A stretch of DNA of 64,000 nucleotides from Microbacterium psychrotolerans (GCF_031085295.1 NZ_JAVFWO010000003.1:784063-848062), one strand, 5' to 3'; numbered from the stretch's first letter, positions 52,493-62,108 are shown. Notes: generated by a model not told the origin, from the letters alone. Translations and numbers: made by a program.

Positions 52493-53281
52493 ATGGCGAA
52501 CAGACGTGCAGTGGTGACCGGCGCGAGCTCGGGGATCGGGGAGTCGGCGGTGCGCGCACTGCGGGCGACCGGCTGGGACGTGGTCGGTGTGGCGCGACGC
52601 GCCGACCGACTCGCAGCGCTCGAGGCCGAGACCGGTGCCGACGCCTTCGCGGCAGACCTGACATCCGATGCCGACGTGGAGGCGCTCACCGCCTTCCTGG
52701 CCGAGACCGGACCGCTCCACGCGCTCGTGCACGTGGCCGGTGGCGCACGCGGCACCGACCGCGTCGAGGACGGCCGCGTCGAGGACTGGCAGTGGATGTT
52801 CGAGGCCAACGTGCTCTCGGCGCAGCGGCTCGTGTCGGCGCTGCTGCCGCAGCTGCGGCGGGCCGCGGCATCCGACGGTCACGCCGACACCCTCTTCGTC
52901 ACCTCGACCGCCGCGCAGACCGCGTACGCCGGGGGCGCCGGCTACAACGCCGCCAAGGCGGGCGAGGCCATGCTGGCGCACGCGCTCCGCCTCGAGCTCA
53001 ACGGCGAGCCGATCCGCGTCGTGGAGATCGCCCCCGGCATGGTGCACACGCCCGAGTTCACCCTCAACCGCCTCGGCGGCGACAGCGCCGCCGCCGAGCG
53101 CGTCTACGACGGCGTCGAGAATCCGCTGACCGCCGACGACGTGGCCGACGTGATCACCTACGCGCTCAACGCACCCGGCCACGTAAACCTCGACCTCATC
53201 ACCATGCGTCCGGTCGCCCAGTCTGCGCAGTTCCTCCTCGCCCGCGGTCCGCTGCGCCCTCGCGGCACGGAGGAGCTGTGA
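52493..53281 (+). CDS. Short-chain dehydrogenase/reductase
   Basis: A 262-residue NAD(P)-dependent oxidoreductase of the classical SDR family. The cofactor loop is VTGASSGIGESAVRALR, followed by VHVAGGARGTD (the NAG-type strand), the catalytic S and YxxxK in TSTAAQTAYAGGAGYNAAKA and the PG loop VVEIAPGMVHTPEF. It resembles YdfG-like 3-hydroxy acid dehydrogenases, which use Ser and related beta-hydroxy acids. It overlaps the AlaX-like gene by 4 nt. Coupling of an SDR acting on Ser/Thr-like acids with a tRNA editing protein is interesting but unproven. Confidence 0.88.
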   Translation: MANRRAVVTGASSGIGESAVRALRATGWDVVGVARRADRLAALEAETGADAFAADLTSDADVEALTAFLAETGPLHALVHVAGGARGTDRVEDGRVEDWQWMFEANVLSAQRLVSALLPQLRRAAASDGHADTLFVTSTAAQTAYAGGAGYNAAKAGEAMLAHALRLELNGEPIRVVEIAPGMVHTPEFTLNRLGGDSAAAERVYDGVENPLTADDVADVITYALNAPGHVNLDLITMRPVAQSAQFLLARGPLRPRGTEEL

Positions 53282-54171
53282 TCCCCACCGGCGGCACTGC
53301 CGTCACCTATCCGGCGGGCGCGATCGCCTCCCGGAGCACTGTCGTCCACGTCGCCGACGCCGGTGACGGCCGTAGGGCCGTCGTGCTCGACGAGACAGCG
53401 TTCCATCCCGTCGACACGGCGTGGCCCGACCAGCCGGCCGATCGCGGCACGCTGAGCGTCGACGGTGCCGACCTCACGGTGATCGCCGCGGTGGTGGGAG
53501 CTCTTCCGGTCGACGCATCACCCGCGGACCGGCTCCTGCTCGGCGCGGAGGTGCCGGTGCGCACCGGCACCGAGGGGTGGACCTTCGTCGTGGCGCACGT
53601 TGTCGACGGCGAGGCGCCGATCGCCGAAGGCGACGCCGTCGAGGTGACGGTGGACGCCGCGTACCGCGTCGCGCTGTCGGCCGGGCACACCGCGTGCCAC
53701 CTCGCCTCGCTCGCCCTCGATGCGGCTCTCGCGGGCGCCTGGCGGAAGGATGCCCCGGCCGACGCCCTCGGTTCCCCGGCCTTCGATGCGCTCGCGATCC
53801 AGGAGTCGCGCATCGTCGCGGACGGCTCGGTCGATGTGTACCGCATCGGCAAGTCGCTGCGGCGCAAGGGATTCGACCCGGAGGCGCTCGCCGACCTCGA
53901 CGCGCTCGCCGCGCGCGTCGACGCACAGCTGGCGCAGTGGCTCGCGGCCGGCGGCGCCGTGCGCATCGAACGCGACGGCGATGCCCTGGCCGACCGCCGC
54001 ACGTGGGTGTGCGACCTGCCCGGCGGGGCCGCGCGCATCCCGTGCGGAGGGACGCACGTCGCCTCGCTCGAGGAGCTCTCGGCGGCGACGGTCTCGTTCG
54101 CGGCGACGACGGTCGAGGGCGGTATCGAGCTCGTCATGACGACGACCGCGACACGGGCCGAGGCACCGTGA
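53278..54171 (+). CDS. AlaX-like alanyl-tRNA editing/metal-dependent hydrolase
   Basis: A 297-residue protein with the second additional domain of alanyl- and threonyl-tRNA synthetases. The zinc-binding motifs are HTACH ([16 protein letters not shown], near residue 142) and CGGTH near residue 256. An N-terminal beta-barrel ([35 protein letters not shown]) precedes them, the AlaX-M/L layout. Such proteins hydrolyse Ser-tRNA(Ala) or Gly-tRNA(Ala). The glycine-rich loop GSGG is absent here. The GTG start overlaps the SDR stop (GTGA), and its stop overlaps the ung start, making a three-gene unit. Confidence 0.82.
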   Translation: MIPTGGTAVTYPAGAIASRSTVVHVADAGDGRRAVVLDETAFHPVDTAWPDQPADRGTLSVDGADLTVIAAVVGALPVDASPADRLLLGAEVPVRTGTEGWTFVVAHVVDGEAPIAEGDAVEVTVDAAYRVALSAGHTACHLASLALDAALAGAWRKDAPADALGSPAFDALAIQESRIVADGSVDVYRIGKSLRRKGFDPEALADLDALAARVDAQLAQWLAAGGAVRIERDGDALADRRTWVCDLPGGAARIPCGGTHVASLEELSAATVSFAATTVEGGIELVMTTTATRAEAP

Positions 54172-54863
54172 TGCCCCTCACGCTGCCCGAGCTCGCCGAC
54201 GCGGGCCTCATCGACCCTGACTGGTCGACGGCGCTCGAGCCCGTGGCGCCCGACATCGCCGCACTGGGGGACCGGCTCCGGGCGGAGGTCGCCGCGGGCC
54301 GCCACTACCTGCCGGCCGGGGACCGGGTGCTGCGCGCGTTCCAGCGCCCGCTGCCCGACGTCAAGGTGCTCATCGTCGGGCAGGACCCCTACCCGACGCC
54401 GGGGCATCCGATCGGGCTGTCCTTCGCCGTCGATGCGCACGTGCGGCCGCTGCCGCGGAGCCTCGCCAACATCTACCAGGAGCTCGAGGCCGACCTCGGC
54501 ATCCCGCGCGCCCCGCACGGCGACCTGTCGGCGTGGAGCGACCAGGGCGTCATGCTGCTCAACCGCGTGCTGACCGTGGCGCCCGGGGCCCCGGCATCCC
54601 ATCGAGGCTGGGGGTGGGAGAAGGTGACCGAGCACGCCATCCGCACCCTCGTCGCCCGCGACCAGCCGCTCGTCGCGATCCTCTGGGGGCGGGATGCCGC
54701 GAACCTGCGGCCGCTGCTCGGAACGACGCCGATCATCGAGTCGCCGCACCCGTCGCCGCTGTCGGCCAGCCGGGGCTTCTTCGGCTCGCGGCCGTTCTCG
54801 CGCGCCAACGAACTGCTCGCACAGCAGGGCGCGACACCCGTCGACTGGCGGCTGCCCGCCTAG
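54171..54863 (+). CDS. ung: Uracil-DNA glycosylase, family 1
   Basis: A 230-residue base-excision repair enzyme that removes uracil from DNA. The water-activating loop is [20 protein letters not shown] (Asp72), followed by [20 protein letters not shown] and the minor-groove intercalation loop [20 protein letters not shown]. The ATG at 54171 shares its first base with the AlaX stop, so coupling is likely; a GTG at 54168 is possible. Length and motifs fit the Ung family fully. Confidence 0.95.
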   Translation: MPLTLPELADAGLIDPDWSTALEPVAPDIAALGDRLRAEVAAGRHYLPAGDRVLRAFQRPLPDVKVLIVGQDPYPTPGHPIGLSFAVDAHVRPLPRSLANIYQELEADLGIPRAPHGDLSAWSDQGVMLLNRVLTVAPGAPASHRGWGWEKVTEHAIRTLVARDQPLVAILWGRDAANLRPLLGTTPIIESPHPSPLSASRGFFGSRPFSRANELLAQQGATPVDWRLPA

Positions 54864-54897
54864 GGCGTCCCGCTCACCGGACATCGAGGAGGAGCGC

Positions 54898-55509
54898 ATG
54901 CTCGAGGAGGAATACGAGAAGGATCGGCGGCGCCTGCCGCGGCACCTGCAGCGCCAGCCCGAGCCCGAGCGCCCCTTCTCTTTCACGATCCGCCCGGTCG
55001 AGGACCGCGACATGCCCGACATCCGCGAGATCTACAACTACTACGTCACCAACTCCGTGGTGACCTTCGACGAAGACACGTGGTCGCTGCGGCAGTGGCG
55101 AAAGAAGCGCGACGGTCTCGCCAAGCAGGGCCTGCCGTTCCTGGTCGCCGAGTCACCCTCGGGGCAGATCCTCGGGTACGCACTGGTGCAGCCGATGTCG
55201 AGCAAGTCCGCCTACCGGTACTCGGTCGAGAACTCGATCTACCTCGGGCAGGCGGCGACCGGGAAGGGCCTCGGCAAGGCGCTGCTCGAGGCGCTCATCG
55301 AGGCGAGCGAAGCGGTCGGCATCCGCCAGATGGTCGCGGTGATCAGCGACAAGGGCGCGGAGGGCTCGATCGCCCTGCACGAGAAGCTCGGCTTCGTCGA
55401 GGTCGGTCGCATGGGTCGCGTGGGCTTCAAGTTCGGGCGGTGGCTCGGCACGATCTACATGCAGAAGGCCCTCAACCCGGTGAAGAAGAAGGGCCTCTTC
55501 ACCCGCTGA
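54898..55509 (+). CDS. GNAT N-acetyltransferase, phosphinothricin acetyltransferase-like
   Basis: A 203-residue acetyl-CoA-dependent transferase. An unusual charged N-terminus (LEEEYEKDRRRLPRHLQRQP) precedes the GNAT core (TIRPVEDRDMPDIREIYNYY, NSVVTFDEDTWSLRQWRKKR). The acetyl-CoA loop QAATGKGLGKALLEALIEAS follows. The start has a strong GAGGAGGAG Shine-Dalgarno. It is close to Bar/PAT-like proteins, but these also acetylate methionine sulfone or other small amines, and the natural substrate is unknown. It is convergent with the emfourin-like gene, with only three bases between stop codons. Confidence 0.88.
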   Translation: MLEEEYEKDRRRLPRHLQRQPEPERPFSFTIRPVEDRDMPDIREIYNYYVTNSVVTFDEDTWSLRQWRKKRDGLAKQGLPFLVAESPSGQILGYALVQPMSSKSAYRYSVENSIYLGQAATGKGLGKALLEALIEASEAVGIRQMVAVISDKGAEGSIALHEKLGFVEVGRMGRVGFKFGRWLGTIYMQKALNPVKKKGLFTR

Positions 55510-55512
55510 GCG

Positions 55513-55983
55513 TCATCGGCCCGGCCGCTCCGGCGCGGCGGACGCGCCCTTGCGGCTCCAGTCGCGCACGGCGTCGACGAGCTCCCGCCAGGCACCCACG
55601 ACCTGGTCGTCGTACAGCTCCGCCTCCCGCGGGTCCGTCCCCGACCAGCTCGCGCGGATGAACCACACGAAGCCGTCGGGCATCGGACTGCGGGATTCGA
55701 CAGGCGTCGCCTGGGCATCGTCGGCGGGGGCCTGCGCCGCGATCCGCTGCGGCGCGTCGTCTTCCGCCCTGGCGGCTCCGCCGGGTGCCGGATGCGCCTC
55801 GTTCCACGGACAGCGGTCGATCAGCGTGATCCACTCGGACGCCTCGGTCTCGGGCGGCTGGGCCGACCAGCGGCGCGTGATGCCGGCGATGCCGCCGGTG
55901 CGCGCGACGTCCACCTCGACCGCGGGCAGCGGTTGCTCCGCGTCGGTCGGTCCGGTCGTCTCAGGAGTCGGGTTCTGGGTCAT
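55513..55983 (-). CDS. Emfourin-like inhibitor of the adjacent M4 protease
   Basis: A 156-residue small protein whose N-terminal part includes EVDVARTGGIAGITRRWSAQ, the conserved core of emfourin, the protealysin inhibitor. The C-terminal helix (EAELYDDQVVGAWRELVDAV) is also typical. A Pro/Ala/Gln-rich insert lies between. It overlaps the end of the M4 protease gene by 23 nt, the characteristic operon order of protealysin and its inhibitor in enterobacteria and actinobacteria. It probably binds the protease in the cytoplasm. Confidence 0.82.
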   Translation of the reverse strand: MTQNPTPETTGPTDAEQPLPAVEVDVARTGGIAGITRRWSAQPPETEASEWITLIDRCPWNEAHPAPGGAARAEDDAPQRIAAQAPADDAQATPVESRSPMPDGFVWFIRASWSGTDPREAELYDDQVVGAWRELVDAVRDWSRKGASAAPERPGR

Positions 55984-57031
55984 CCGGGATCACGCCGACG
56001 CCCGCCCACCCGGCGCGGACGGCGTCGACCTCCTCCGACTTCTCACCGTACTCCGCGGCCGCCGCGGCGAGGGTGGCGCGGGCGAACGTCGTGAAATCCG
56101 CCGTGGACGGCACCGTGCCGGAGGTGAGCGCGCGGTACCAGATCAGCCCCGCCTTCTCCCAGGCATGGCCGCCCAGCGCGGTCGCGACGAGGTAGAACGC
56201 GTGGTTCGGGATGCCGGAGTTGATGTGCACGCCCCCGTTGTCGTCGCGGGTGTCGACGTAGTCGCGCATGTGGGCGGGCTGCGGATCCTTGCCGAGCACA
56301 TCGTCGTCGTACGCCGTGCCGGGAGCGGCGAGGGACCGCAGGGCGCGCCCCTGAACGGCATCCGTGAAGATGCCCTCGCCGATGAGCCAGCTCGCCGCGT
56401 CGGCGGTCTGCCCGTTGCGGTGCTGATCGGCGAGAGCGCCGAACACATCGGCGATCGACTCGTTGAGCGCACCGGACTGACCGCGGTAGAGGAGCCCGCC
56501 CTCGTCCTCGACGACGCCGTGTGCCAACTCGTGCGCGATGACGCTGAGCGACCCGGTGAACCCGCGGAACACCTCGCCGTCGCCGTCGCCGAACACCATG
56601 CGCTCGCCGTTCCAGAACGCGTTGTCGTAGTCGCGGCCATAGTGGACCGTCGCCAGCAGCGAGCCGGCCGAGCCGTCGATGCTGTCGCGGGCGAACGCGT
56701 CCCACCAGAAGTCGTAGGTCGCCCCGAGCCCGTCGAACGCCTCGTCGACGGCGGTGTCGCCGGTGGCGGCGTCGTCCTCGCCGCGCACGCGAACACCGGG
56801 CACGACCTCGCGCTGCCGGGCATCGGAGATCTCGCGGTCGGGAGCCGGCGTCGCCTCGGCGACGAGCGTGCCGGGCTCCTGGATCGACAGCCGCAGCCGC
56901 GACCTCACCGGGCGATACTCGCGCGGCGCGGCGAGCGTCGAGCGGGCCGCCTCGGCGGCGCGCGCCCAGCCCTCCTCCTGCAGGGCGGCGATACGGGCGA
57001 GCAGGTACGGCGGAACGATTCCGGGGGCCAT
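55961..57031 (-). CDS. M4-family metalloprotease, protealysin-like
   Basis: A 356-residue thermolysin-like zinc protease. The catalytic motif HEXXH is in SVIAHELAHGVVEDEGGL (near residue 164), with the third ligand Glu in ALNESIADVFGAL. The catalytic His is in VHINSGIPNHAFYL. A short N-terminal propeptide with PPYLLARIAAL lacks the FTP domain and a signal peptide, as in protealysins, which are intracellular or non-classically released. The start has a TAGGTT element 6 nt upstream. The inhibitor gene follows immediately. Confidence 0.93.
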   Translation of the reverse strand: MAPGIVPPYLLARIAALQEEGWARAAEAARSTLAAPREYRPVRSRLRLSIQEPGTLVAEATPAPDREISDARQREVVPGVRVRGEDDAATGDTAVDEAFDGLGATYDFWWDAFARDSIDGSAGSLLATVHYGRDYDNAFWNGERMVFGDGDGEVFRGFTGSLSVIAHELAHGVVEDEGGLLYRGQSGALNESIADVFGALADQHRNGQTADAASWLIGEGIFTDAVQGRALRSLAAPGTAYDDDVLGKDPQPAHMRDYVDTRDDNGGVHINSGIPNHAFYLVATALGGHAWEKAGLIWYRALTSGTVPSTADFTTFARATLAAAAAEYGEKSEEVDAVRAGWAGVGVIPDDPEPDS

Positions 57032-57037
57032 GCTCCG

Positions 57038-57043
57038 AACCTA
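57038..57043 (-). promoter_or_regulatory. -10 element of the M4 protease gene
   Basis: On the minus strand TAGGTT is followed by CGGAGC and the ATG at 57031. Confidence 0.6.
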
Positions 57044-57093
57044 TCGGCGGCCGCCGACGCCGGCTTTCGCCCCGCCGACCCGGCGCAGACGCA

Positions 57094-57891
57094 TCAGGTG
57101 GCGTCGGCGTCGATGACGGGGATGGAGGCCAGCAGCCGTCGCGTGTACGCCACCTGGGGCTGCAGCAGCACCTTCTCGGTCGGCCCTTCCTCGACGATGC
57201 GGCCGTCCTTCATGACCACGACCTCGTCGCAGAGGTTCTGCACCACGCCGATGTCGTGCGAGACCAGCAGCAGCGCGAGCCCGTCCCTCACGCGCAGCTC
57301 GCCGAGCAGCTCGAGGATCTGGGCGCGAACCGTGACATCCAGCGCCGACAGCGGCTCGTCGCCGACGAGCAGGCGCGGGCGATGCACGATGGCGCGGGCC
57401 AGGGCGATCCGCTGGCGCTGCCCGCCCGAGAACTCGTGCGGGAACCGGTCGGCCATGCCGGCTTCGAGCCCGACGTCGTCGAGCACCTCGCGCACGCGCG
57501 CCCGGCGGTCGCCGTCGATCCCGAGCGCCCACAGCGGCTCGCCGACGATGCGGCCCACGCTCATGCGGGGATCGAGCGACGCGTAGGGGTCCTGGAACAC
57601 GATCCCGGTCTGCCGGCGCAGCCAGTGCAGCGACCGCGCCGAGGCGCGGGCGTCGACGGGGCGTCCGTCGAACTCGACGGTGCCGGCAGAGGGGCTGTCG
57701 AGGGCGAGCAGCAGTCGTACGAGGGTCGACTTGCCCGAGCCCGACTCGCCGATGAGGCCGACCGACGAGCCTTCGCGCACATCGATGTCGGCGTCCTCGA
57801 GTCCGGTCGTGAAGCTGCGCCGCTCGAAGAACCCCGTCTTCGGGGCGGGGTAGCGGCGCGTCAGCCCTCGGCCGCGGATCAGCACGCTCAC
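57094..57891 (-). CDS. Oligopeptide-type ABC transporter ATP-binding protein (DppF/OppF-like)
   Basis: A 265-residue ATPase. The Walker A loop is [14 protein letters not shown], the signature FSGGQRQRIALARAIVHRP, Walker B LLVGDEPLSALDV and the switch His in LLVSHDIGVVQNLCDEV. The start GTG/ATG pair [15 protein letters not shown] and the length, without a C-terminal OppC domain, fit DppF. It is the last gene of a five-gene importer operon. The start overlaps the DppD-like gene by 4 nt. Confidence 0.93.
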   Translation of the reverse strand: MSVLIRGRGLTRRYPAPKTGFFERRSFTTGLEDADIDVREGSSVGLIGESGSGKSTLVRLLLALDSPSAGTVEFDGRPVDARASARSLHWLRRQTGIVFQDPYASLDPRMSVGRIVGEPLWALGIDGDRRARVREVLDDVGLEAGMADRFPHEFSGGQRQRIALARAIVHRPRLLVGDEPLSALDVTVRAQILELLGELRVRDGLALLLVSHDIGVVQNLCDEVVVMKDGRIVEEGPTEKVLLQPQVAYTRRLLASIPVIDADAT

Positions 57892-58676
57892 TCGGCGCCC
57901 CCCGGCCGCCAGAGCGTGGCGGTCGCATCACGGAGCAGCTCCTGCGTGACGACGGATGCCGGTGCCGACAGCAGCTGGGCCACCGGCGCCTGCTCGACGA
58001 CGCGCCCGTGCTCGAGCACCACGCCGTGAGTGGCGATCTGCGACAGCACGGCGAGGTCGTGGGTGATGAAGACCAGCGACATGCCGTCGTCACGCGCGAG
58101 CGACAGCAGGAGGTCGAGGATCTCGGCCTGGATGGTGACGTCGAGGGCCGTGGTCGGCTCATCGGCGATCAGCAGCCGCGGGCGGCACGCGAGAGCCATG
58201 GCGATCGCGACGCGCTGCCGCTGGCCGCCCGACAGCTGGTGCGGATAGCGGGCCACGATGCGGTCGGGATCGGGGAGTGCGACTCGGGACGCCTCCGCGA
58301 CGGCGCGGGCCGCGGCATCCCGCTTCGACAGCCCCTCGTGGATGCGGATCGACTCGCCGATCTGCCTGCCGACGGTGCGGATGGGGTTGAGGGCGGTGCG
58401 CGGCTCCTGGAACACGATGCCGATCTCGTCGCCGCGGAGCTGTGCGAGCTCGCCGTCGGCGAGGCCGAGGATCTCGCGGCCGTTCCACCTCACGCTGCCC
58501 CCGGCGGTCGCGCCGTCGGGCAGCAGCCCGAGCACGGCGAGGGCGGTCAGGGACTTGCCCGACCCCGACTCGCCGATGAGGCCCACCCGGGCGCCGTCGG
58601 GAACGGCGAACGACACGCCGTCGACGACACGGCGCCCGCCGATCTCGATCGTGAGGTCGTCAACCTCGAGGCTCAT
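57888..58676 (-). CDS. Oligopeptide-type ABC transporter ATP-binding protein (DppD/OppD-like)
   Basis: A 262-residue ATPase with Walker [17 protein letters not shown], signature [19 protein letters not shown], Walker [14 protein letters not shown] and switch His in [17 protein letters not shown]. The long open frame upstream overlaps the permease gene, so the ATG at 58676, which overlaps the permease stop by 4 nt, is the true start. It lacks the C-terminal Fe-S/OppD tail found in some family members. Together with the partner ATPase it forms the heterodimeric motor. Confidence 0.93.
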   Translation of the reverse strand: MSLEVDDLTIEIGGRRVVDGVSFAVPDGARVGLIGESGSGKSLTALAVLGLLPDGATAGGSVRWNGREILGLADGELAQLRGDEIGIVFQEPRTALNPIRTVGRQIGESIRIHEGLSKRDAAARAVAEASRVALPDPDRIVARYPHQLSGGQRQRVAIAMALACRPRLLIADEPTTALDVTIQAEILDLLLSLARDDGMSLVFITHDLAVLSQIATHGVVLEHGRVVEQAPVAQLLSAPASVVTQELLRDATATLWRPGGAE

Positions 58677-59653
58677 GACACCACCTCGGGGATGTGCAGG
58701 CGCGCGCGGCGCGTGGCGAAGGGGCTGCGCGAGAGGGTGGGATCGGTTGCCTCGCGCAAGCCGTCGCCCAGCAGGTTGAGGCCGAGGACCGTGAGCGTGA
58801 TGGCGAGGCCCGGCCACACCACCGACAGGGGGTGCACCGCGATGAACTGCTGCAGCTGAGCGAGCAGGAGGCCCCAGGACGGCTCGGTCACCGGTGCGCC
58901 GAAGCCTAGGTACGACAGGCCCGCCTCGGCGAGCACGGCGACCGCCATGCCCCACGAGAGCTGCACGATGAACACCGGTGCGACGTTCGGCAGCAGGTGC
59001 CGCCACAGATTCTGCGCCGGGGTGAGACCCGACGCGCGGCCGGCCAGCACGAAGTCGCTCTGCAGCACCCGTCGGAGCTCCGGGCGGGTCACCCGCGCGA
59101 TGTTCACGCCGAAGCCGATGCCGACCGCCCAGATCACCACCCACAGCGATCCGCCCCACACCGCCGAGATCATCATGGCGATGATGAGGACGGGGAACGC
59201 GATGAGGATGTCGACGAACACCGCCACCGACTCGCGCACCCACCGCGCGGTGAGCGCGCCGAGCGCGGCGAGGGAGATGCCGATCACCGTCGCGACGACC
59301 CCGGCGCCGACGGCGACGAACACAGTGGTGCGGGCGCCGGCCATCAGCAGACTCAGGATGTCGCGGCCCGACCCGTCGGTGCCGAGCAGGTGCGGCCAGC
59401 CAGGAGGCGCCCAGCGGTCCGAGATCTCGACCTGCTGCGGGTCGAACGGCGTCCAGAAGCGGGCGATGACAGCGGTGAGGACGACCACCGCGACGACGAT
59501 GAGGCCGAACCGGCCCGTCGACAGCCCCCACAGCCGCCGCAGCCACGCCCAGCGCGACCGACGCCGCGCCGCGGCCGGCGCCGCGGCTCCGGCATCCGTC
59601 GTCGCACCCGTGGGAGCCGGGCCGCCGGTTCCTGAACCCGTCGAACGGCTCAC
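58673..59653 (-). CDS. Oligopeptide-type ABC transporter permease (DppC/OppC-like)
   Basis: A 326-residue permease. A Thr/Gly/Ala-rich N-terminus is followed by a first helix (GRFGLIVVAVVVLTAVIARF), the OppC_N sequence WAPPGWPHLLGTDGSGRDIL and a core of five helices with the EAA-type ASGLTPAQNLWRHLLPN loop. The GTG start at 59653 overlaps the DppB-like stop as GTGA. The longer open frame has no coding character upstream. Confidence 0.9.
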   Translation of the reverse strand: MSRSTGSGTGGPAPTGATTDAGAAAPAAARRRSRWAWLRRLWGLSTGRFGLIVVAVVVLTAVIARFWTPFDPQQVEISDRWAPPGWPHLLGTDGSGRDILSLLMAGARTTVFVAVGAGVVATVIGISLAALGALTARWVRESVAVFVDILIAFPVLIIAMMISAVWGGSLWVVIWAVGIGFGVNIARVTRPELRRVLQSDFVLAGRASGLTPAQNLWRHLLPNVAPVFIVQLSWGMAVAVLAEAGLSYLGFGAPVTEPSWGLLLAQLQQFIAVHPLSVVWPGLAITLTVLGLNLLGDGLREATDPTLSRSPFATRRARLHIPEVVS

Positions 59654-60600
59654 GAGGCCTCCCGCTGACGGGGGTCGATGACGCGGTGCAGGAGGTCGAC
59701 CACGAACCCTACGATGAGCACGAACCCGGTGAGGACGAGCAGTTCGCCCTGCACCTTGGGGAGGTCGCGCGCGGCGACGTCGGCGACCAGCATGCGGCCG
59801 ATGCCGGGGAGCGAGAAGAGCTGCTCGATCACGACGGCGCCGACGATGATGCCGGCGACCTGCAGGCCCAGCACGGTGATCACCGAGAGACCGACGACGG
59901 GCAGGCCGTGGCGGATGAGCGCCTGGTCGCGGGTGAGTCCCTTCGCCGCGGCCGTGCGCACGAAGTCCTGCCCGACCGCCTGGAGGGTCGCGCTGCGCAC
60001 GAAGCGCAGCAGCATCGCGCCCTCGACGATGCCGATCGTGAGCGCGGGGAGGATCAGCGAGCGCAGCGCCGCCGACGGGTCGTCCCACCCGGCGCGGGGG
60101 AAGCCCTGGGCGGGGAGCCACCCGAGCCAGACGGCGAAGACGACGACGAGCATCATGCCCGCCCACACCACCGGGACCGCCGCAACCGCCTGCGCGCCGA
60201 CGCTGAGTGCCGTGCCGTCGGCCCGGCCGCGCCGCATCGCCGAGAGCACGCCGAGCGGCACGCTGATGACGACGGCGATGAGGAGCGACAGGATGCCGAG
60301 AGGCACCGTGACCTCGGCCTTCTGGGCGAGCTCGTCCACGACGCGGGATCCTGTGAGCAGGGACGTCCCGAGATCGCCGCGGAGGAGGCCGCCGATCCAG
60401 TCGAGGTACTGCTCCGGCAGCGGCCGGTCGAGACCGAGCCGCTCCCGGATGGCGTCCTGCTGCTCGGGGCTCGATCCCACACCCGCGATGAGATGCGCGA
60501 TGTCACCCGGGAGCACCCGGAGCGTGACGAAGATCAGCACGCTGGCGACGAGAAGCCCGAGCAGAAGCAGGGCGAGACGGGTCAGCGCGTACCGGATCAC
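59650..60600 (-). CDS. Oligopeptide-type ABC transporter permease (DppB/OppB-like)
   Basis: A 316-residue permease with six helices. It begins IRYALTRLALLLLGLLVASV and carries the family hallmark LRVLPGDIAHLIAG, the periplasmic segment and the EAA loop AAAKGLTRDQALIRHGLPVV. The GTG start overlaps the stop of the binding-protein gene (GTGA). It forms the channel with the DppC-like subunit. Confidence 0.92.
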   Translation of the reverse strand: MIRYALTRLALLLLGLLVASVLIFVTLRVLPGDIAHLIAGVGSSPEQQDAIRERLGLDRPLPEQYLDWIGGLLRGDLGTSLLTGSRVVDELAQKAEVTVPLGILSLLIAVVISVPLGVLSAMRRGRADGTALSVGAQAVAAVPVVWAGMMLVVVFAVWLGWLPAQGFPRAGWDDPSAALRSLILPALTIGIVEGAMLLRFVRSATLQAVGQDFVRTAAAKGLTRDQALIRHGLPVVGLSVITVLGLQVAGIIVGAVVIEQLFSLPGIGRMLVADVAARDLPKVQGELLVLTGFVLIVGFVVDLLHRVIDPRQREAS

Positions 60601-62108
60601 CCGTTGCTCTTGGCGATCTCGGCGATGTTCAGGCGCTCGTTCACGTTGATCGAGGGCATACCGGTGATGTTAGTGCCGACCGCGACGACGGACGCGCCGT
60701 TGTACAGCCAGTCGGCGCCCGAGTCCTCCGACACGATGCGGGCGGCCTGCTTCAGCAGATCGGCCGCTTCGGCCTCGTCGGTCGCGGCGAGCGACCGGGC
60801 GTACAGCTCCTGCACCTCCGGGTTGTCGTAGGTGAAGTAGTAGTCCGGGTTCGCCCAGTTCTCGAAGTCGTGGGCCTCGGTGTGCAGCACGAAGCTGAGG
60901 TCGTAGTCGTGGTTCGTGTAGACGTCGGTGAGCCACGTCGTGAAGTCCACGGAGTTCACATCGAGCGTGATGCCGACCTCGTCGAGGTCCGACACGAGGA
61001 TCTGCGGGATCGTCGTCGAGTAGAAGCTCGGGATCGTGAGCGTGAGCTCCAGATCCTCGGCGCCGGCGTCTGCAAGGAGGGCCTTGGCGGCCTCCGGGTC
61101 GTAGGGGGCGACATCCGAGAGATCCTCGTAGCCGGGGTCGAGCTCGGGGATCGGGCCGTACTGGGTCTGCCCCGAGGCGAGCGCCTCGATGATGGCGTCG
61201 TGGTCGATCGCCTGACGGATGGCCTGGCGCACGCGCTTGTCGGCGAGCGGGCCCGACGTCTGGTTGAAGGCGAGCGTGCCCTTGTCGGTGGACTGGCCGA
61301 GCACCAGCGAGAAGTCGCCGTTCGCCTCGACCTGGTCCTTCAGGTTGGCGTCGAACCCGGTGAGCACGTCGACCTCGCCCGCGAGCGCCGCGTTGAGCGC
61401 GGCCTGGTTGTCGGGGATGTAGTCGAACACGACCTCCGCCGCCCCTGCCTTGTCGCCCCAGTACGCGTCGTTGCGTGAGAAGGTGATGCTGTCGCCCTGG
61501 CGCCAGTCGGCGAGCACGAACGGACCGGTGCCGTTCGCGGCGGTCTTGTAGTCGACGGTGTCGCCCTCCTTGAGGACGATGCCGGCCCGGCCGGTGAGGT
61601 TCCACAGCAGTGTCGAGTCCGGCGCGCTGAGGGTCAGCGTGACGTCCTGCCCCTCGGCCGCGATCGACGTGACGTTCGCCAGCCGGGCGGAATCCCGCCA
61701 TTCAGGGGTGTCGCGGCGGGTGGTGAGCGACCACACGACGTCCTGCGGGGTCAGCGCCTGCCCGTCGTGGAAGGTGACGCCCTCGCGGAGCGTGAACGTG
61801 TAGGTGAGGCCGTCGGGAGATACTGTCCAGTCGCTCGCGAGCGCCGGCACGATGTCCTGCTCGGGCGTGCGGGCGACGAGCCCCTGGTAGATGTTGTCGA
61901 CGAGGATCTGATCGAGCGCCGAGCCCGCCGTCTCGCGGATGTCGAGGTTGCCCGGCTCCAGCACCAGCCGGATCGCGACAGACGCGTCCGGGTCGGGCTC
62001 GCCCGGCGACGTCGGCGCGACGTCGCCGCTCCCGCCGCTGCAGGCGGTGAGGACGAGAAGGCCGGCGGCGAGCAGCGAGGCGGCGGCGAGAGTGGTGCGG
62101 CGGAGCAT
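60597..62108 (-). CDS. Extracellular solute-binding lipoprotein, family 5
   Basis: A 503-residue binding protein. The signal peptide ends in the lipobox LTAC (Cys23), so the protein is lipid-anchored. SBP_bac_5 motifs include GLTYTFTLREGVTFHDGQAL, FVLADWRQGDSITFSRNDAY and the domain of lobes II near VRQAIRQAIDHDAIIEALAS. These proteins bind peptides, nickel or sugars; the substrate here cannot be read. It is first in the operon; the start has an AAAGGA Shine-Dalgarno, unlike the leaderless genes around it. Confidence 0.93.
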   Translation of the reverse strand: MLRRTTLAAASLLAAGLLVLTACSGGSGDVAPTSPGEPDPDASVAIRLVLEPGNLDIRETAGSALDQILVDNIYQGLVARTPEQDIVPALASDWTVSPDGLTYTFTLREGVTFHDGQALTPQDVVWSLTTRRDTPEWRDSARLANVTSIAAEGQDVTLTLSAPDSTLLWNLTGRAGIVLKEGDTVDYKTAANGTGPFVLADWRQGDSITFSRNDAYWGDKAGAAEVVFDYIPDNQAALNAALAGEVDVLTGFDANLKDQVEANGDFSLVLGQSTDKGTLAFNQTSGPLADKRVRQAIRQAIDHDAIIEALASGQTQYGPIPELDPGYEDLSDVAPYDPEAAKALLADAGAEDLELTLTIPSFYSTTIPQILVSDLDEVGITLDVNSVDFTTWLTDVYTNHDYDLSFVLHTEAHDFENWANPDYYFTYDNPEVQELYARSLAATDEAEAADLLKQAARIVSEDSGADWLYNGASVVAVGTNITGMPSINVNERLNIAEIAKSNG

